Assembly: GCA_003661105.1 (NCBI GenBank)
Contig: QMVM01000155.1
Location: 1-5,370, forward strand
Length of the DNA stretch: 5,370 nucleotides
Direction: 5' to 3'
DNA from: Methanosarcinales archaeon
GTDB taxonomy: Archaea > Halobacteriota > Methanosarcinia > Methanosarcinales > Methanogasteraceae
The notes beneath the pieces were generated by a model, which was not told the DNA's origin, ran no database searches, and saw only the letters and a list, made by a program, of their open reading frames with translations. The translations under genes were made by a program, and so were the position numbers. Positions 1 through 5,370 of this stretch are shown here, in pieces (position 1 is the stretch's first letter; every line of letters starts with the position of its first letter).

Positions 1-100
1 CAGATGTATCGCCTTCATGACTAATCATGGTTTCTGATGTGTGGGGCGGTCAGGGTCAGTGGTGTCAGGTCGATGCGGTAAGCCCCTGCAGAAGTAAGAC

Positions 101-122
101 TTTATAGGATGACGATAAATAG
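101..122 (+). promoter_or_regulatory. Candidate archaeal TATA-box promoter of the first S-layer gene
   Basis: An A/T-rich TTTATAGG element (101-108) follows a purine-rich GAAGTAAGA stretch (91-99) that could act as a BRE. A second possible box is GATAAATAG at 114-122. An archaeal TATA box lies about 25 bases before the transcript start, which would place the start near 127-145 and leave a short leader of roughly 15-35 bases before the ATG at 161. The choice between the two boxes is uncertain. Confidence 0.45.
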
Positions 123-145
123 TTAATCTGGACTTTGACATACAT

Positions 146-150
146 TGAGG
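146..150 (+). promoter_or_regulatory. Ribosome binding site of the first S-layer gene
   Basis: TGAGG lies 10 bases upstream of the ATG at 161 and matches the 3' end of archaeal 16S rRNA. It supports this start, and the signal peptide begins immediately after it. The bases just before the ATG (GTAAAT) also occur before the second S-layer gene, so the copied unit shared by the two genes seems to include the end of the leader. Confidence 0.65.
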
Positions 151-160
151 ATGTGTAAAT

Positions 161-226
161 ATGGACAAACGAACAATTATATTGATCGCGCTCGCGGCTA
201 TGGTATTTAGCATCCCAGCAGGCGCG
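161..226 (+). other. Signal peptide of the first S-layer protein
   Basis: Residues 1-22 have a short basic start, a hydrophobic core (TIILIALAAMVFSIP) and an Ala-Gly-Ala end before Glu23, the pattern of a Sec signal peptidase I site. The paralogue at 4189 has an almost identical peptide, with an 18-base DNA run (CTCGCGGCT core) preserved. The cleavage position is predicted by eye. Confidence 0.85.
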
Positions 227-3200
227 GAGATAAGTGAGACACAGGGTGGCGGTAATGGCACCCACCTGCCAGGGTGGAATGAGACGCTAATGCCAGTGGT
301 GACAGCAACACCAATCCTAATACCAATCCCGGAACAAACAATTGTAATACCAATCCCGGAACCAGTCCCGATACCAGCAATTGCGGTACCAGTTCCGGAA
401 TCGCCAGTTATAGTAGTAATAAAGCCGGCGGAACCAACGCCGGCGGTCGAGATCCGCGGTGAAGTCGTGGACGCTGCAACCCAGATCGCTCCGTTCATCT
501 GGACCGGACAGAACTTTGCAGGACTCTATTACGATGTGGACCGGAACCTGATGTCTGACTCGCTCACATCGACCGTTACAGTACCGGATACCATCGAGGC
601 AGGCGATCTCGCGTATACGGCATACCGGGCAGAGTCATGCTACACAAACCCTGAGATCGGCGAATACTTAGCGATCGGATGGTTTGGCGAGAGATATATG
701 GCGGTCAATGGTAAGCCGTATGTGATATCGCCGATCATCTTTGAGATGAATGATGACTGCAAGAAGACACTTGCAACGGGGGATGAGTGGAATCTTGGAA
801 ACGGGTATTCTCTTGTTGTGATGCGGATCGATCTTGATACGAATGAAGTCTTGCTCTCGCTTCTCAAGGACGGTTCGGAGGTGGCATCGTCGGTTATCCA
901 GCCGCATGAAACAGGAGATTGGTTTGGCAACTGTATGTATATCAGCGGCTTTCCCGGAGCATACACTGTCACGATGTGGAACGCTCCGACAACGAGCACC
1001 TTCGTATATCAGGAGGATGTAGGGCTGGAGGATGAAGTACCGGTCTTCAGCGTGTATGTGGACGCGATCTTTCGCGGAACAGAGACCAATCTCGTACAAC
1101 TCAAATACGCGATGCTGATCGACGATGATCTCGTAAGTGTCATCGAGACGGGAACTGGCATTATGGAGGCGGAGACGGTTACACCTGAATCGGTCAGGCT
1201 CGTAAACAACAAGTGCATCAATCTTAACATGGATTCCGATATCAATATCGCAGAGGATCTCGGAATCCATGTTGCTGATGATCGGGATGGGAATGGGGTT
1301 AACAATTACAGGTATTATCCATACATTAGACGTGAATGCCCGACTCCTGAGCCGGAACCAACACCAACACCAACGCCAACACCGGCACCGCCCCCTGCAT
1401 ACGGACCTGTCGAGATCCGCGGTGAGGTAGTAAATCTTACCGGCACACAGGAGGAGGATCTGGTATGGAACGCATACAACTTCGCTGGTTTCTGGTACGA
1501 TCCGGACTATGATCTGGAGATGGAGAATCTGAGGATAAGGGCAGGTGCGTTAAACGACTTCACAGAGGACCGGATGATTGACGAAGGTGATCTGACATAC
1601 ACCACCCATCCGGTGTTCCATGAATATGAACTCCACGAGAATGAAAACCTGACTGTCGAGAGTGATAACGATGATGGCGACACTGGGTACTGGATAGAGG
1701 GCTGGATGGCGAAGGAGTATGTGGCAATCGATGGCAGAGCCGATAAACTCTGTACCCGGCGGGTCGAGTTCGAGAATGATGATAAGAAGACGCTGGCAAC
1801 CGGTGAAGAATGGGACCTTGGCGGCGGATTTTCTCTTACCGCTGACAAGATCAACCTCGAAGGCGACACAGTCTGGTTCTCGCTTTGCAAAGATGGTAAG
1901 GAACTCGACTATGAAGTGGTGTCGACCAATGGTACGCAACAGGATCGGGTATACACCTACACTTCAGACATCGGTGGTGAGGATGATATTCCAGTCTTCT
2001 CGTGCTACGTGGATGCTATATTCAGGGGAACCGACTCCAACATCGTGCAGGTCATGTACGTCTTCCTAATCGATAACGAGGTCATTGAGATCAAGACCGG
2101 TGATACATACGGCATCATGGAAGTGATGACTGTAAGCGGGAGTGAAGTCACTCTAAGAAACGATGAGGACACCATTGATCTCGACACGGACACCATGGAA
2201 CAGATCATGGGCGACATGTACTTCGTAACTGCGGATGATAGTTCTGCGATCCGGTTTTACCCGATGGCTGAGTACTCAGAACCGGGTGTCTATGAAGTTC
2301 GCGGTACTGTTGTGGAACCGGATGCTGCCAACCCCTCATCCGGTGCGGACCATGTATGGGATTACAGCAACTTCGCTGGTTTCTGGTATGGGCTTGATGA
2401 TGATCTGGCAACAGAGACGCTAACAATCAATGGATCTGCAACGGGCTTCCCGTCTGATCGGGTACTCGATGAAGGCACCGTGATGTACGAAACTTATCCG
2501 GTCTATCAGGAATATGAACTCCATACGGATTTGGGCTTGACTGTCGAGAGTGACCACCCTGGCGGCGACTGCGGCTACTACCTCGAAGGATTTATGGCAG
2601 ATGAGTATGTGGCAATCGATAACAATGCCGACAAACTCTGCAGATTGTTAGTCGAGTTCGAGGATGATGATAGGAAAACGCTGGCAACCGGCGAGAAGTG
2701 GTATCTCGGCGGTGGATTCACACTTGTTCCAAACCAGATCGACCTCGAATCTGGCAGGGTATGGTTCTCTCTTGCGAAGGATGGTAAGGAACTCGACAAC
2801 GAAGTGATCTCATGTGGCAGCGGGAACCCTCAGGATCGTGTATACACATACAACGCAGACCTCGGTGGCGAGGAAGATATTCCGGTATTCTCGTGCTACT
2901 TGGATGCTATATTCAGGGGAACCGACTCCAACGTCGTGCAGGTCATGTACGTCTTCCTGATTGATGATGCTGTGTCTACGATCGATACCGGTGATGAGTT
3001 TGGGAGCATGGAGGTCGTGACTGCAAGCTCCGCCGGGATCACCCTCATAAACGATGAAACCATCGATCTGGATTCCGGAACCACCGAACGGATCATGGGG
3101 GATATGTACTTCAGGGTGGCAGACAACGACACGGTGAGATTCTATCCGTTCGTCGAGCGCACAATCAGAGGCACTGTACCCGCATCAGAAGAACCAGAAG

Positions 3201-3409
3201 AAGAACCAGAAGAAGAAGAATCCGTATCAGACGCCGATGGCGACGGCGTTCCCAATCTCTGGGACCAAGAACCAGACACGCCCAGGGGTTACTGGGTGAA
3301 CCCAGAGGGCATCGGGCGAAAGTGGGGCGACATGGACGGCGATGACAAGCTCACATCGGCAGACGCACTCGCACTATTGCAGGCGGCTGCCGGGAAGATC
3401 GGTTTGTGA
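161..3409 (+). CDS. Secreted S-layer protein with three S-layer domains and a C-terminal dockerin-like module
   Basis: This is a complete 1082-residue secreted surface protein. Residues 1-22 form a signal peptide: a basic start (MDKR), a hydrophobic core and an AGA site before E23. Residues 50-95 are Pro/Ile/Val-rich. S-layer domains of the Methanosarcina PF07752/DUF1608 type occupy about 96-391, 417-705 and 710-1000. Each has an IRG opening, NFAG(L/F), a K(K/R)TLATG motif, KDG, and (V/L)DAIFRGT followed by E or D (starting at residues 300, 617 and 914), and each ends in a YYPY or FYP motif. A Pro-Thr linker (394-416) separates domains 1 and 2. After an acidic Glu/Pro linker (1010-1020), residues 1024-1082 carry two calcium-loop motifs, the second dockerin-like. 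No C-terminal membrane helix is present. Seven N-glycosylation sequons are seen (N32, N40, N425, N496, N590, N757, N989), as expected for an S-layer protein. The start rests on the Shine-Dalgarno site and signal peptide. The family assignment comes from remembered motifs; whether it is the main S-layer protein or an accessory one cannot be told. Confidence 0.92.
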   Translation: MDKRTIILIALAAMVFSIPAGAEISETQGGGNGTHLPGWNETLMPVVTATPILIPIPEQTIVIPIPEPVPIPAIAVPVPESPVIVVIKPAEPTPAVEIRGEVVDAATQIAPFIWTGQNFAGLYYDVDRNLMSDSLTSTVTVPDTIEAGDLAYTAYRAESCYTNPEIGEYLAIGWFGERYMAVNGKPYVISPIIFEMNDDCKKTLATGDEWNLGNGYSLVVMRIDLDTNEVLLSLLKDGSEVASSVIQPHETGDWFGNCMYISGFPGAYTVTMWNAPTTSTFVYQEDVGLEDEVPVFSVYVDAIFRGTETNLVQLKYAMLIDDDLVSVIETGTGIMEAETVTPESVRLVNNKCINLNMDSDINIAEDLGIHVADDRDGNGVNNYRYYPYIRRECPTPEPEPTPTPTPTPAPPPAYGPVEIRGEVVNLTGTQEEDLVWNAYNFAGFWYDPDYDLEMENLRIRAGALNDFTEDRMIDEGDLTYTTHPVFHEYELHENENLTVESDNDDGDTGYWIEGWMAKEYVAIDGRADKLCTRRVEFENDDKKTLATGEEWDLGGGFSLTADKINLEGDTVWFSLCKDGKELDYEVVSTNGTQQDRVYTYTSDIGGEDDIPVFSCYVDAIFRGTDSNIVQVMYVFLIDNEVIEIKTGDTYGIMEVMTVSGSEVTLRNDEDTIDLDTDTMEQIMGDMYFVTADDSSAIRFYPMAEYSEPGVYEVRGTVVEPDAANPSSGADHVWDYSNFAGFWYGLDDDLATETLTINGSATGFPSDRVLDEGTVMYETYPVYQEYELHTDLGLTVESDHPGGDCGYYLEGFMADEYVAIDNNADKLCRLLVEFEDDDRKTLATGEKWYLGGGFTLVPNQIDLESGRVWFSLAKDGKELDNEVISCGSGNPQDRVYTYNADLGGEEDIPVFSCYLDAIFRGTDSNVVQVMYVFLIDDAVSTIDTGDEFGSMEVVTASSAGITLINDETIDLDSGTTERIMGDMYFRVADNDTVRFYPFVERTIRGTVPASEEPEEEPEEEESVSDADGDGVPNLWDQEPDTPRGYWVNPEGIGRKWGDMDGDDKLTSADALALLQAAAGKIGL
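308..445 (+). repeat. Pro/Ile-rich low-complexity segment with an 18-base direct repeat
   Basis: This encodes residues 50-95 between the signal-peptide region and S-layer domain 1, alternating Pro with Ile/Val/Ala/Glu (for example IPIPEPVPIP). The sequence TAATACCAATCCCGGAAC occurs exactly at 318-335 and 345-362, a 27-base (9-codon) period. The segment is missing from the paralogue at 4189, where the signal-peptide region runs almost directly into the domain. It is probably an extended spacer that holds the first domain away from the N-terminus. Confidence 0.75.
446..1333 (+). repeat. S-layer domain 1, copy A of an 888-base direct repeat
   Basis: This stretch encodes residues 96-391 of the first protein and aligns with 4333-5220 at a constant offset of 3887 bases with no net insertion or deletion. 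Identical DNA runs include 464-510 (47 bases), 549-585 (37) and 950-994 (45). I count about 52 amino-acid differences in 296 positions. Compared with domains 2 and 3, this domain has an extra segment (GDWFGNCMY to MWNAPTT, before the FVYQ motif) and an Asp-rich loop near its end. Confidence 0.9.
1340..1408 (+). other. Pro-Thr linker between S-layer domains 1 and 2
   Basis: Residues 394-416 read PTPEPEPTPTPTPTPAPPP and then a short tail. Such Pro-Thr stretches are typical flexible, often O-glycosylated spacers in secreted proteins. The paralogue carries a much longer Thr-Pro run in the same place. Confidence 0.8.
1409..2275 (+). repeat. S-layer domain 2, first unit of an internal tandem duplication
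   Basis: Residues 417-705 form a full S-layer domain closely related to the next one. Matching blocks keep an offset of 891 bases at both ends: 1477-1497 against 2368-2388, a 32-base exact match at 2010-2041 against 2901-2932, and a 25-base exact match at 2043-2067 against 2934-2958. The preserved DNA points to a fairly recent duplication or to gene conversion. Confidence 0.85.
2288..3160 (+). repeat. S-layer domain 3, second unit of the internal tandem duplication
   Basis: Residues 710-1000 repeat domain 2 (YEVRG opening, NFAGFWY, LATGEKW, LDAIFRGTDSN, IMGDMYF, RFYPFVE end). It follows domain 2 with almost no linker, whereas domain 1 is set apart by a Pro-Thr stretch. This suggests that domains 2 and 3 pack as a pair, as the two tandem domains do in Methanosarcina S-layer proteins; that packing is inference. 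Confidence 0.85.
3230..3406 (+). other. C-terminal dockerin-like calcium module
   Basis: Residues 1024-1082 contain two 12-residue calcium-loop patterns. Loop 1 has Asp1024, Asp1026, Asp1028 and Asp1035 (DADGDGVPNLWD) and looks like a thrombospondin type 3 or dockerin loop. Loop 2 has Asp1057, Asp1059, Asp1061 and Asp1068 (GDMDGDDKLTSAD), followed by an ALALLQAAAGK helix. This second half is a typical dockerin half, including Ser-Ala at loop positions 10 and 11. The first loop lacks the usual helix and leads instead into a Pro/Gly/Trp-rich stretch. Dockerins bind cohesin domains; no cohesin gene is in this window, so the partner is unknown. Confidence 0.8.
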
Positions 3410-3422
3410 TCGGAATTGTGAT

Positions 3423-3458
3423 GCTGGCGGTGCTTATGCGCCGTCAGTTTAATTATTT
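3423..3458 (+). terminator. Stem-loop with T-rich tail after the first S-layer gene
   Basis: Starting 14 bases after the stop codon, CTGGCGGTGC (3424-3433) can pair with GCGCCGTCAG (3438-3447) around a TTAT loop, giving 10 pairs of which two are G-U. TTTAATTATTT follows at 3448-3458. Archaeal terminators need mainly the T-rich run, so both parts fit transcription termination. The site lies just past the 3' end of the minus-strand remnant and may once have served both directions. Confidence 0.7.
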
Positions 3459-3640
3459 CATGCATCCCGGGCTGTGCTGGCATCGCTTGCAGGCATACTT
3501 TCGTAGATCAGGGCAAGCTTTGCAACAATCTGGCAGAGTCTGTCAATTTTATTCAGCACTTCCACAACGCACCCCATATCAAGGTTGCCATAGCTATAGA
3601 CGATACTGTTTCGCAGTCCATTATATTCAGGTCCCGGCTC
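3458..3640 (-). pseudogene. Possible C-terminal remnant of a HEPN/DUF86 (HepT-like) protein
   Basis: Read on the minus strand from about 3640 to the TGA at 3460-3458, the translation includes PEYNGLRNSIVYSYGNLD, then VVEVLNKIDRLCQIVAKLALIYE. This resembles the end of DUF86/HepT-like proteins, where a GLRN(R)xVHxYxxxD motif precedes a final helix. The His of the usual R-x4-H pair is replaced by Tyr, and everything upstream of the motif is missing: the frame continues to a GTG at 3700, but that part overlaps the ATPase remnant and has no family character. HEPN proteins usually pair with a nucleotidyltransferase in toxin-antitoxin modules, and none is seen here. The call rests on one motif and is tentative. 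Confidence 0.4.
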
Positions 3641-3670
3641 TTCTCTGTGTTGTATGGGTAACACGAACAC

Positions 3671-3952
3671 CCGTTTACAAAGATAGGGCGATGGTGGCAC
3701 AAGGACAAGGAGATCGACGTTGTCTCCTTAAACGATGCGACAAAAGAGATCCTGTTTGTTGAATGTAAGTGGAAGAACCTGTCCCGGAGGCAGGCAGAGG
3801 TGGTACTTGGCGAGCTTTCAGAGAAATCGCGTCACGTCGATTGGAATAATGCGGCGAGAACGGAGTATTTTGGAATTATCGGGAAAAGGATTGAAGGGAA
3901 AGACGAATTGAGGGAAAAGGGGTTTGTTGTCATGGATCTTGATGATTTTTAG
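3671..3952 (+). pseudogene. C-terminal DUF234 fragment of an archaeal AAA+ ATPase, 5'-truncated
   Basis: The frame from about 3671 to the TAG at 3950-3952 gives 93 residues (PFTKIGRWWHKDKEIDVV, then ILFVECKW, ending in VVMDLDDF). This is the conserved end of archaeal ATPases of the PF01637 plus DUF234 (PF03008) type. DUF234 is, as I recall, placed among PD-(D/E)XK nuclease-like folds, and the EID (3710-3718) and ExK (3761-3769) motifs fit that pattern. The P-loop ATPase part and the winged-helix region are absent. An in-frame TAA lies at 3659-3661, and there is no usable start, as the only in-frame Met is six residues from the end. The fragment itself has no internal stop, so the loss of the 5' part looks recent or the piece was moved here by rearrangement. 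Confidence 0.82.
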
Positions 3953-4103
3953 GTTCTCGACGGAATGAATACGAATCGCTTTTTGGTGACCTTATAACAG
4001 GATTGATCGAACTCGGAGCGATTGTGGGATGTGACAGAACATCCTGCCGCAGGATACTTGTAGTACCTGTTGTGTGATGATTATTGATATTGCCGATCCG
4101 ACG
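3953..4103. other. Intergenic DNA with no recognised gene
   Basis: Between the ATPase remnant and the promoter of the second S-layer gene I see no supported gene. One + frame stays open for about 40 codons, ending at the TGA at 4075-4077 (its translation includes RRNEYESLFGDLITGLIELGAIVG), but it has no convincing start or family match. A 15-base dyad lies inside it. Confidence 0.6.
4041..4055. repeat. Perfect 15-base inverted repeat
   Basis: ATCCTGC-C-GCAGGAT is a perfect 7+1+7 dyad located about 55 bases upstream of the TATA-like element of the second S-layer gene. It could be an operator for a dimeric regulator or a small hairpin (6-base stem with a 3-base loop). No T-run follows, so a terminator is less likely. 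Confidence 0.45.
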
Positions 4104-4118
4104 GGGAGATATATTTAT
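4104..4118 (+). promoter_or_regulatory. Archaeal promoter (BRE plus TATA box) of the second S-layer gene
   Basis: GGGGAG followed by ATATATTTAT forms a good purine-rich BRE plus TATA box. Transcription would start near 4138-4145, leaving a leader of about 45-50 bases before the ATG at 4189. The sequence differs from the promoter region of the first gene, so the duplication that produced the two genes does not seem to include it, and the two genes may be controlled separately. Confidence 0.6.
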
Positions 4119-4174
4119 GTAACGTCGAATGCATGGAGTAAATGTCATATGTGTATTCAATCCGCATTGGGTAT

Positions 4175-4180
4175 AAGGAG
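4175..4180 (+). promoter_or_regulatory. Ribosome binding site of the second S-layer gene
   Basis: AAGGAG ends 8 bases before the ATG at 4189, a near-ideal Shine-Dalgarno site that fixes the start. It is stronger than the TGAGG of the first gene. Confidence 0.8.
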
Positions 4181-4188
4181 TTGTAAAT

Positions 4189-5370
4189 ATGAACATACCG
4201 ATAATTGTACTGATCGCGCTCGCGGCTGTTGTATTCAGCATACCAGCAGGCGCAGAGATAAACGAGACGCAGGGCGGAGGTGGCGGTGGCGCCTATCCAC
4301 CAGGGTGGTTTGAAACGCAAACGCCAGCAGCGGTCGAGATCCGCGGCGAGGTCGTGGACGCTGCAACCCAGATCGCTCCGTTCATCTGGACCGGACAAAA
4401 CTTTGCAGGGCTCTATTATGATGTGGACCGGAACTTGATGTCTGACTCGCTCACATCGACCGTTACAGTACCAGATACCATCGAGAGCGGCGATCTCGTA
4501 TATACGGCATACAGGGCAGAGTCATGCTACAAAAATCCCGAGATCGGCGAATACTTCGCGATCGGATGGTTTGGAGAGCGGTACATGGTGATCAATGGCA
4601 AGCCGTATGTGATATCGCCAATCATCTTTGAGATGGATAAGTGCGACAGGAAGACGCTTGCGGCAGGGGATGAGTGGGATCTCGGGAACAAGTACTCCCT
4701 TGTTGTGACGCGGATCGATTGCAAGGAAGATAAGGTCTGGCTCTCACTCTTCAAAGATGGTGCAGAGGTAGCATCATCGGGCATCCAGCCGCGGGGAGGG
4801 GGAGATTGGTTTGGCAACTGTATGTATATCAACGGATTTCCCGGAGCATACACTGTCACGATGTGGAACGCTCCGACAACGCGCACCTTTGTGTATCAGG
4901 ATGATGTGGGTCTTGAGGATGATGTTCCGATCTTCAGCGTGTATGTGGATGCAATCTTTCGTGGCACAGAGACCGATATCGTACAATTTAAATACGCGAT
5001 GCTGATCGATGATGATCTCATCAACGTCATCGAGACGGGAGCTGGCATGATGAAGGCGGAGGCGGTCACGTCTGAATCGGTCCGGCTCGTAAATAGCAAA
5101 AACATCGATCTTCGCAGGGATTCTGATATCGGTATCGCAGAGGATCTTCGAATCCATGTTGCTGATGACAGGGACGGAAATGGAGTGAACAATCATAGGT
5201 ATTATCCGTACGTCAACCGTGCATGCCCGGCTCCGGATCCCGAACCAACCCCCACACCAACCCCTACTCCTACACCAACCCCTACTCCTACTCCTACGCC
5301 TACACCAACCCCGACACCGTATCCTGCGGATGGACTCGATGAGATTCAGATTCGCGGCGAGGTCGTGGAA
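4189..5370 (+). CDS. Second secreted S-layer domain protein, 3' end outside the window
   Basis: An open frame of 394 codons runs to the window edge with no stop. Residues 1-22 are a signal peptide (MNIPIIVLIALAAVVFSIP, then AGA). A short Gly-rich stretch (GGGGGG at 29-34) is followed by S-layer domain 1 at 49-344, which has the VEIRG opening, KTLAAG, VDAIFRGTE and the RYYPYV end. A Pro-Thr linker occupies 353-377. A second S-layer domain begins at 386 (IQIRGEVVE) and is cut off. One sequon (N25) lies near the mature N-terminus. The layout matches the first gene, which suggests this is a tandem paralogue that lacks the Pro/Ile-rich spacer. It has its own promoter and strong ribosome binding site. 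Whether it also ends in a dockerin-like module or a membrane anchor cannot be seen here. Confidence 0.9.
   Translation, partial: MNIPIIVLIALAAVVFSIPAGAEINETQGGGGGGAYPPGWFETQTPAAVEIRGEVVDAATQIAPFIWTGQNFAGLYYDVDRNLMSDSLTSTVTVPDTIESGDLVYTAYRAESCYKNPEIGEYFAIGWFGERYMVINGKPYVISPIIFEMDKCDRKTLAAGDEWDLGNKYSLVVTRIDCKEDKVWLSLFKDGAEVASSGIQPRGGGDWFGNCMYINGFPGAYTVTMWNAPTTRTFVYQDDVGLEDDVPIFSVYVDAIFRGTETDIVQFKYAMLIDDDLINVIETGAGMMKAEAVTSESVRLVNSKNIDLRRDSDIGIAEDLRIHVADDRDGNGVNNHRYYPYVNRACPAPDPEPTPTPTPTPTPTPTPTPTPTPTPTPYPADGLDEIQIRGEVVE
4333..5220 (+). repeat. S-layer domain 1, copy B of the 888-base direct repeat
   Basis: This is the partner of 446-1333 at a constant offset of 3887 bases. Differences cluster at exposed-looking, charge-changing sites (for example NDDCK to DKCDR, LDTNEV to CKEDKV, HET to GGG-like changes), while the NFAG, WFGNCMY, MWNAPTT and DAIFRGTE blocks are kept. 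The Asp-rich loop DDRDGNGVNN is identical in both copies. Confidence 0.9.
5245..5319 (+). repeat. Thr-Pro codon repeat coding for an interdomain linker
   Basis: Twenty-five codons encode P(TP)12. The codons vary (CCA/CCT/CCC/CCG with ACC/ACA/ACT/ACG) but contain repeated CCTACT and CCTACACCAACC units, so slippage or unequal exchange has probably lengthened it. The first gene has only about four TP units here, ending in APPP. It is a rigid, probably O-glycosylated spacer between S-layer domains 1 and 2. Confidence 0.85.

Noticed and set aside
16..29. Short inverted repeat CATGA-CTAA-TCATG near the left edge
   Set aside because: A 5-base stem of A/T-rich composition with no T-run or gene end visible nearby; too weak to call a terminator or operator.
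48..71. Three GTCAG motifs close together upstream of the first promoter
   Set aside because: The spacing is irregular and the motif is short. It is compatible with chance and is not repeated before the second gene.
290..445. Possible CRISPR-like or tandem-repeat array because of regularly spaced ACCAATCCCGG units
   Set aside because: The repeats are in frame within a translated Pro/Ile-rich segment, with only two exact copies and no spacer structure.
25..498. A minus-strand frame of 157 codons rich in Gly, Ile and Thr
   Set aside because: It is the antisense shadow of the signal peptide and Pro/Ile-rich segment of the first S-layer gene. Its repeats mirror those of the coding strand.
668..1270. 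A minus-strand frame of 200 codons, with a similar one at 4774-5196
   Set aside because: The two look alike only because they lie opposite the two copies of S-layer domain 1. The sense strand shows clear family motifs.
3406..3762. A plus-strand open frame of 118 codons starting with GTG that overlaps the stop of the first S-layer gene
   Set aside because: It crosses the terminator hairpin and runs antisense to or out of frame with both gene remnants. Its composition (many Cys, Arg and His) is that of a chance frame, and it has no ribosome binding site.

Overview
This window is archaeal and is dominated by cell-surface proteins. Two genes on the + strand encode secreted proteins built from the large S-layer domain known from Methanosarcina surface-layer proteins (the PF07752/DUF1608 type). 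Archaeal signs are the S-layer domain type, TATA-box promoters with a purine-rich upstream element, strong Shine-Dalgarno sites, and a remnant of an archaeal-type ATPase carrying a DUF234 C-terminus. Together with a dockerin-like C-terminus this suggests a member of the methanogen/ANME part of the Halobacteriota (Methanosarcinales or ANME relatives). The taxon is an inference and no species can be named.

Layout. 1-160: upstream region with a candidate promoter and ribosome binding site. 161-3409: a complete 1082-residue secreted protein made of a signal peptide, a Pro/Ile-rich segment, S-layer domain 1, a Pro-Thr linker, S-layer domains 2 and 3, an acidic Glu/Pro linker, and a C-terminal module with two calcium-loop motifs, the second a clear dockerin half. 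3423-3458: a strong stem-loop followed by a T-rich run, probably the terminator. 3458-3952: two gene remnants back to back on opposite strands, a possible HEPN/DUF86-type fragment (minus) and the DUF234 end of an archaeal ATPase (plus), each lacking its 5' part. 3953-4188: non-coding DNA with a 15-base dyad, a promoter and a ribosome binding site. 4189-5370: the first 394 codons of a second S-layer-type gene, which runs off the window at the start of its second S-layer domain.

The two surface genes are tandem paralogues. Their signal peptides and first S-layer domains align over 888 bases without a net gap (about 82% amino-acid identity by hand count), with identical DNA runs of up to 47 bases. 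Between them lies a scar of broken genes. Domains 2 and 3 of the first protein are themselves a tandem duplication with a period of 297 codons.

The most notable point is that the first protein ends in a dockerin-like calcium module with no transmembrane anchor after its S-layer domains. This suggests it is held on the cell surface, or holds partners there, through a cohesin-dockerin type contact rather than the C-terminal membrane tether of classical Methanosarcina S-layer proteins. That role is inferred, since no cohesin gene is visible here.
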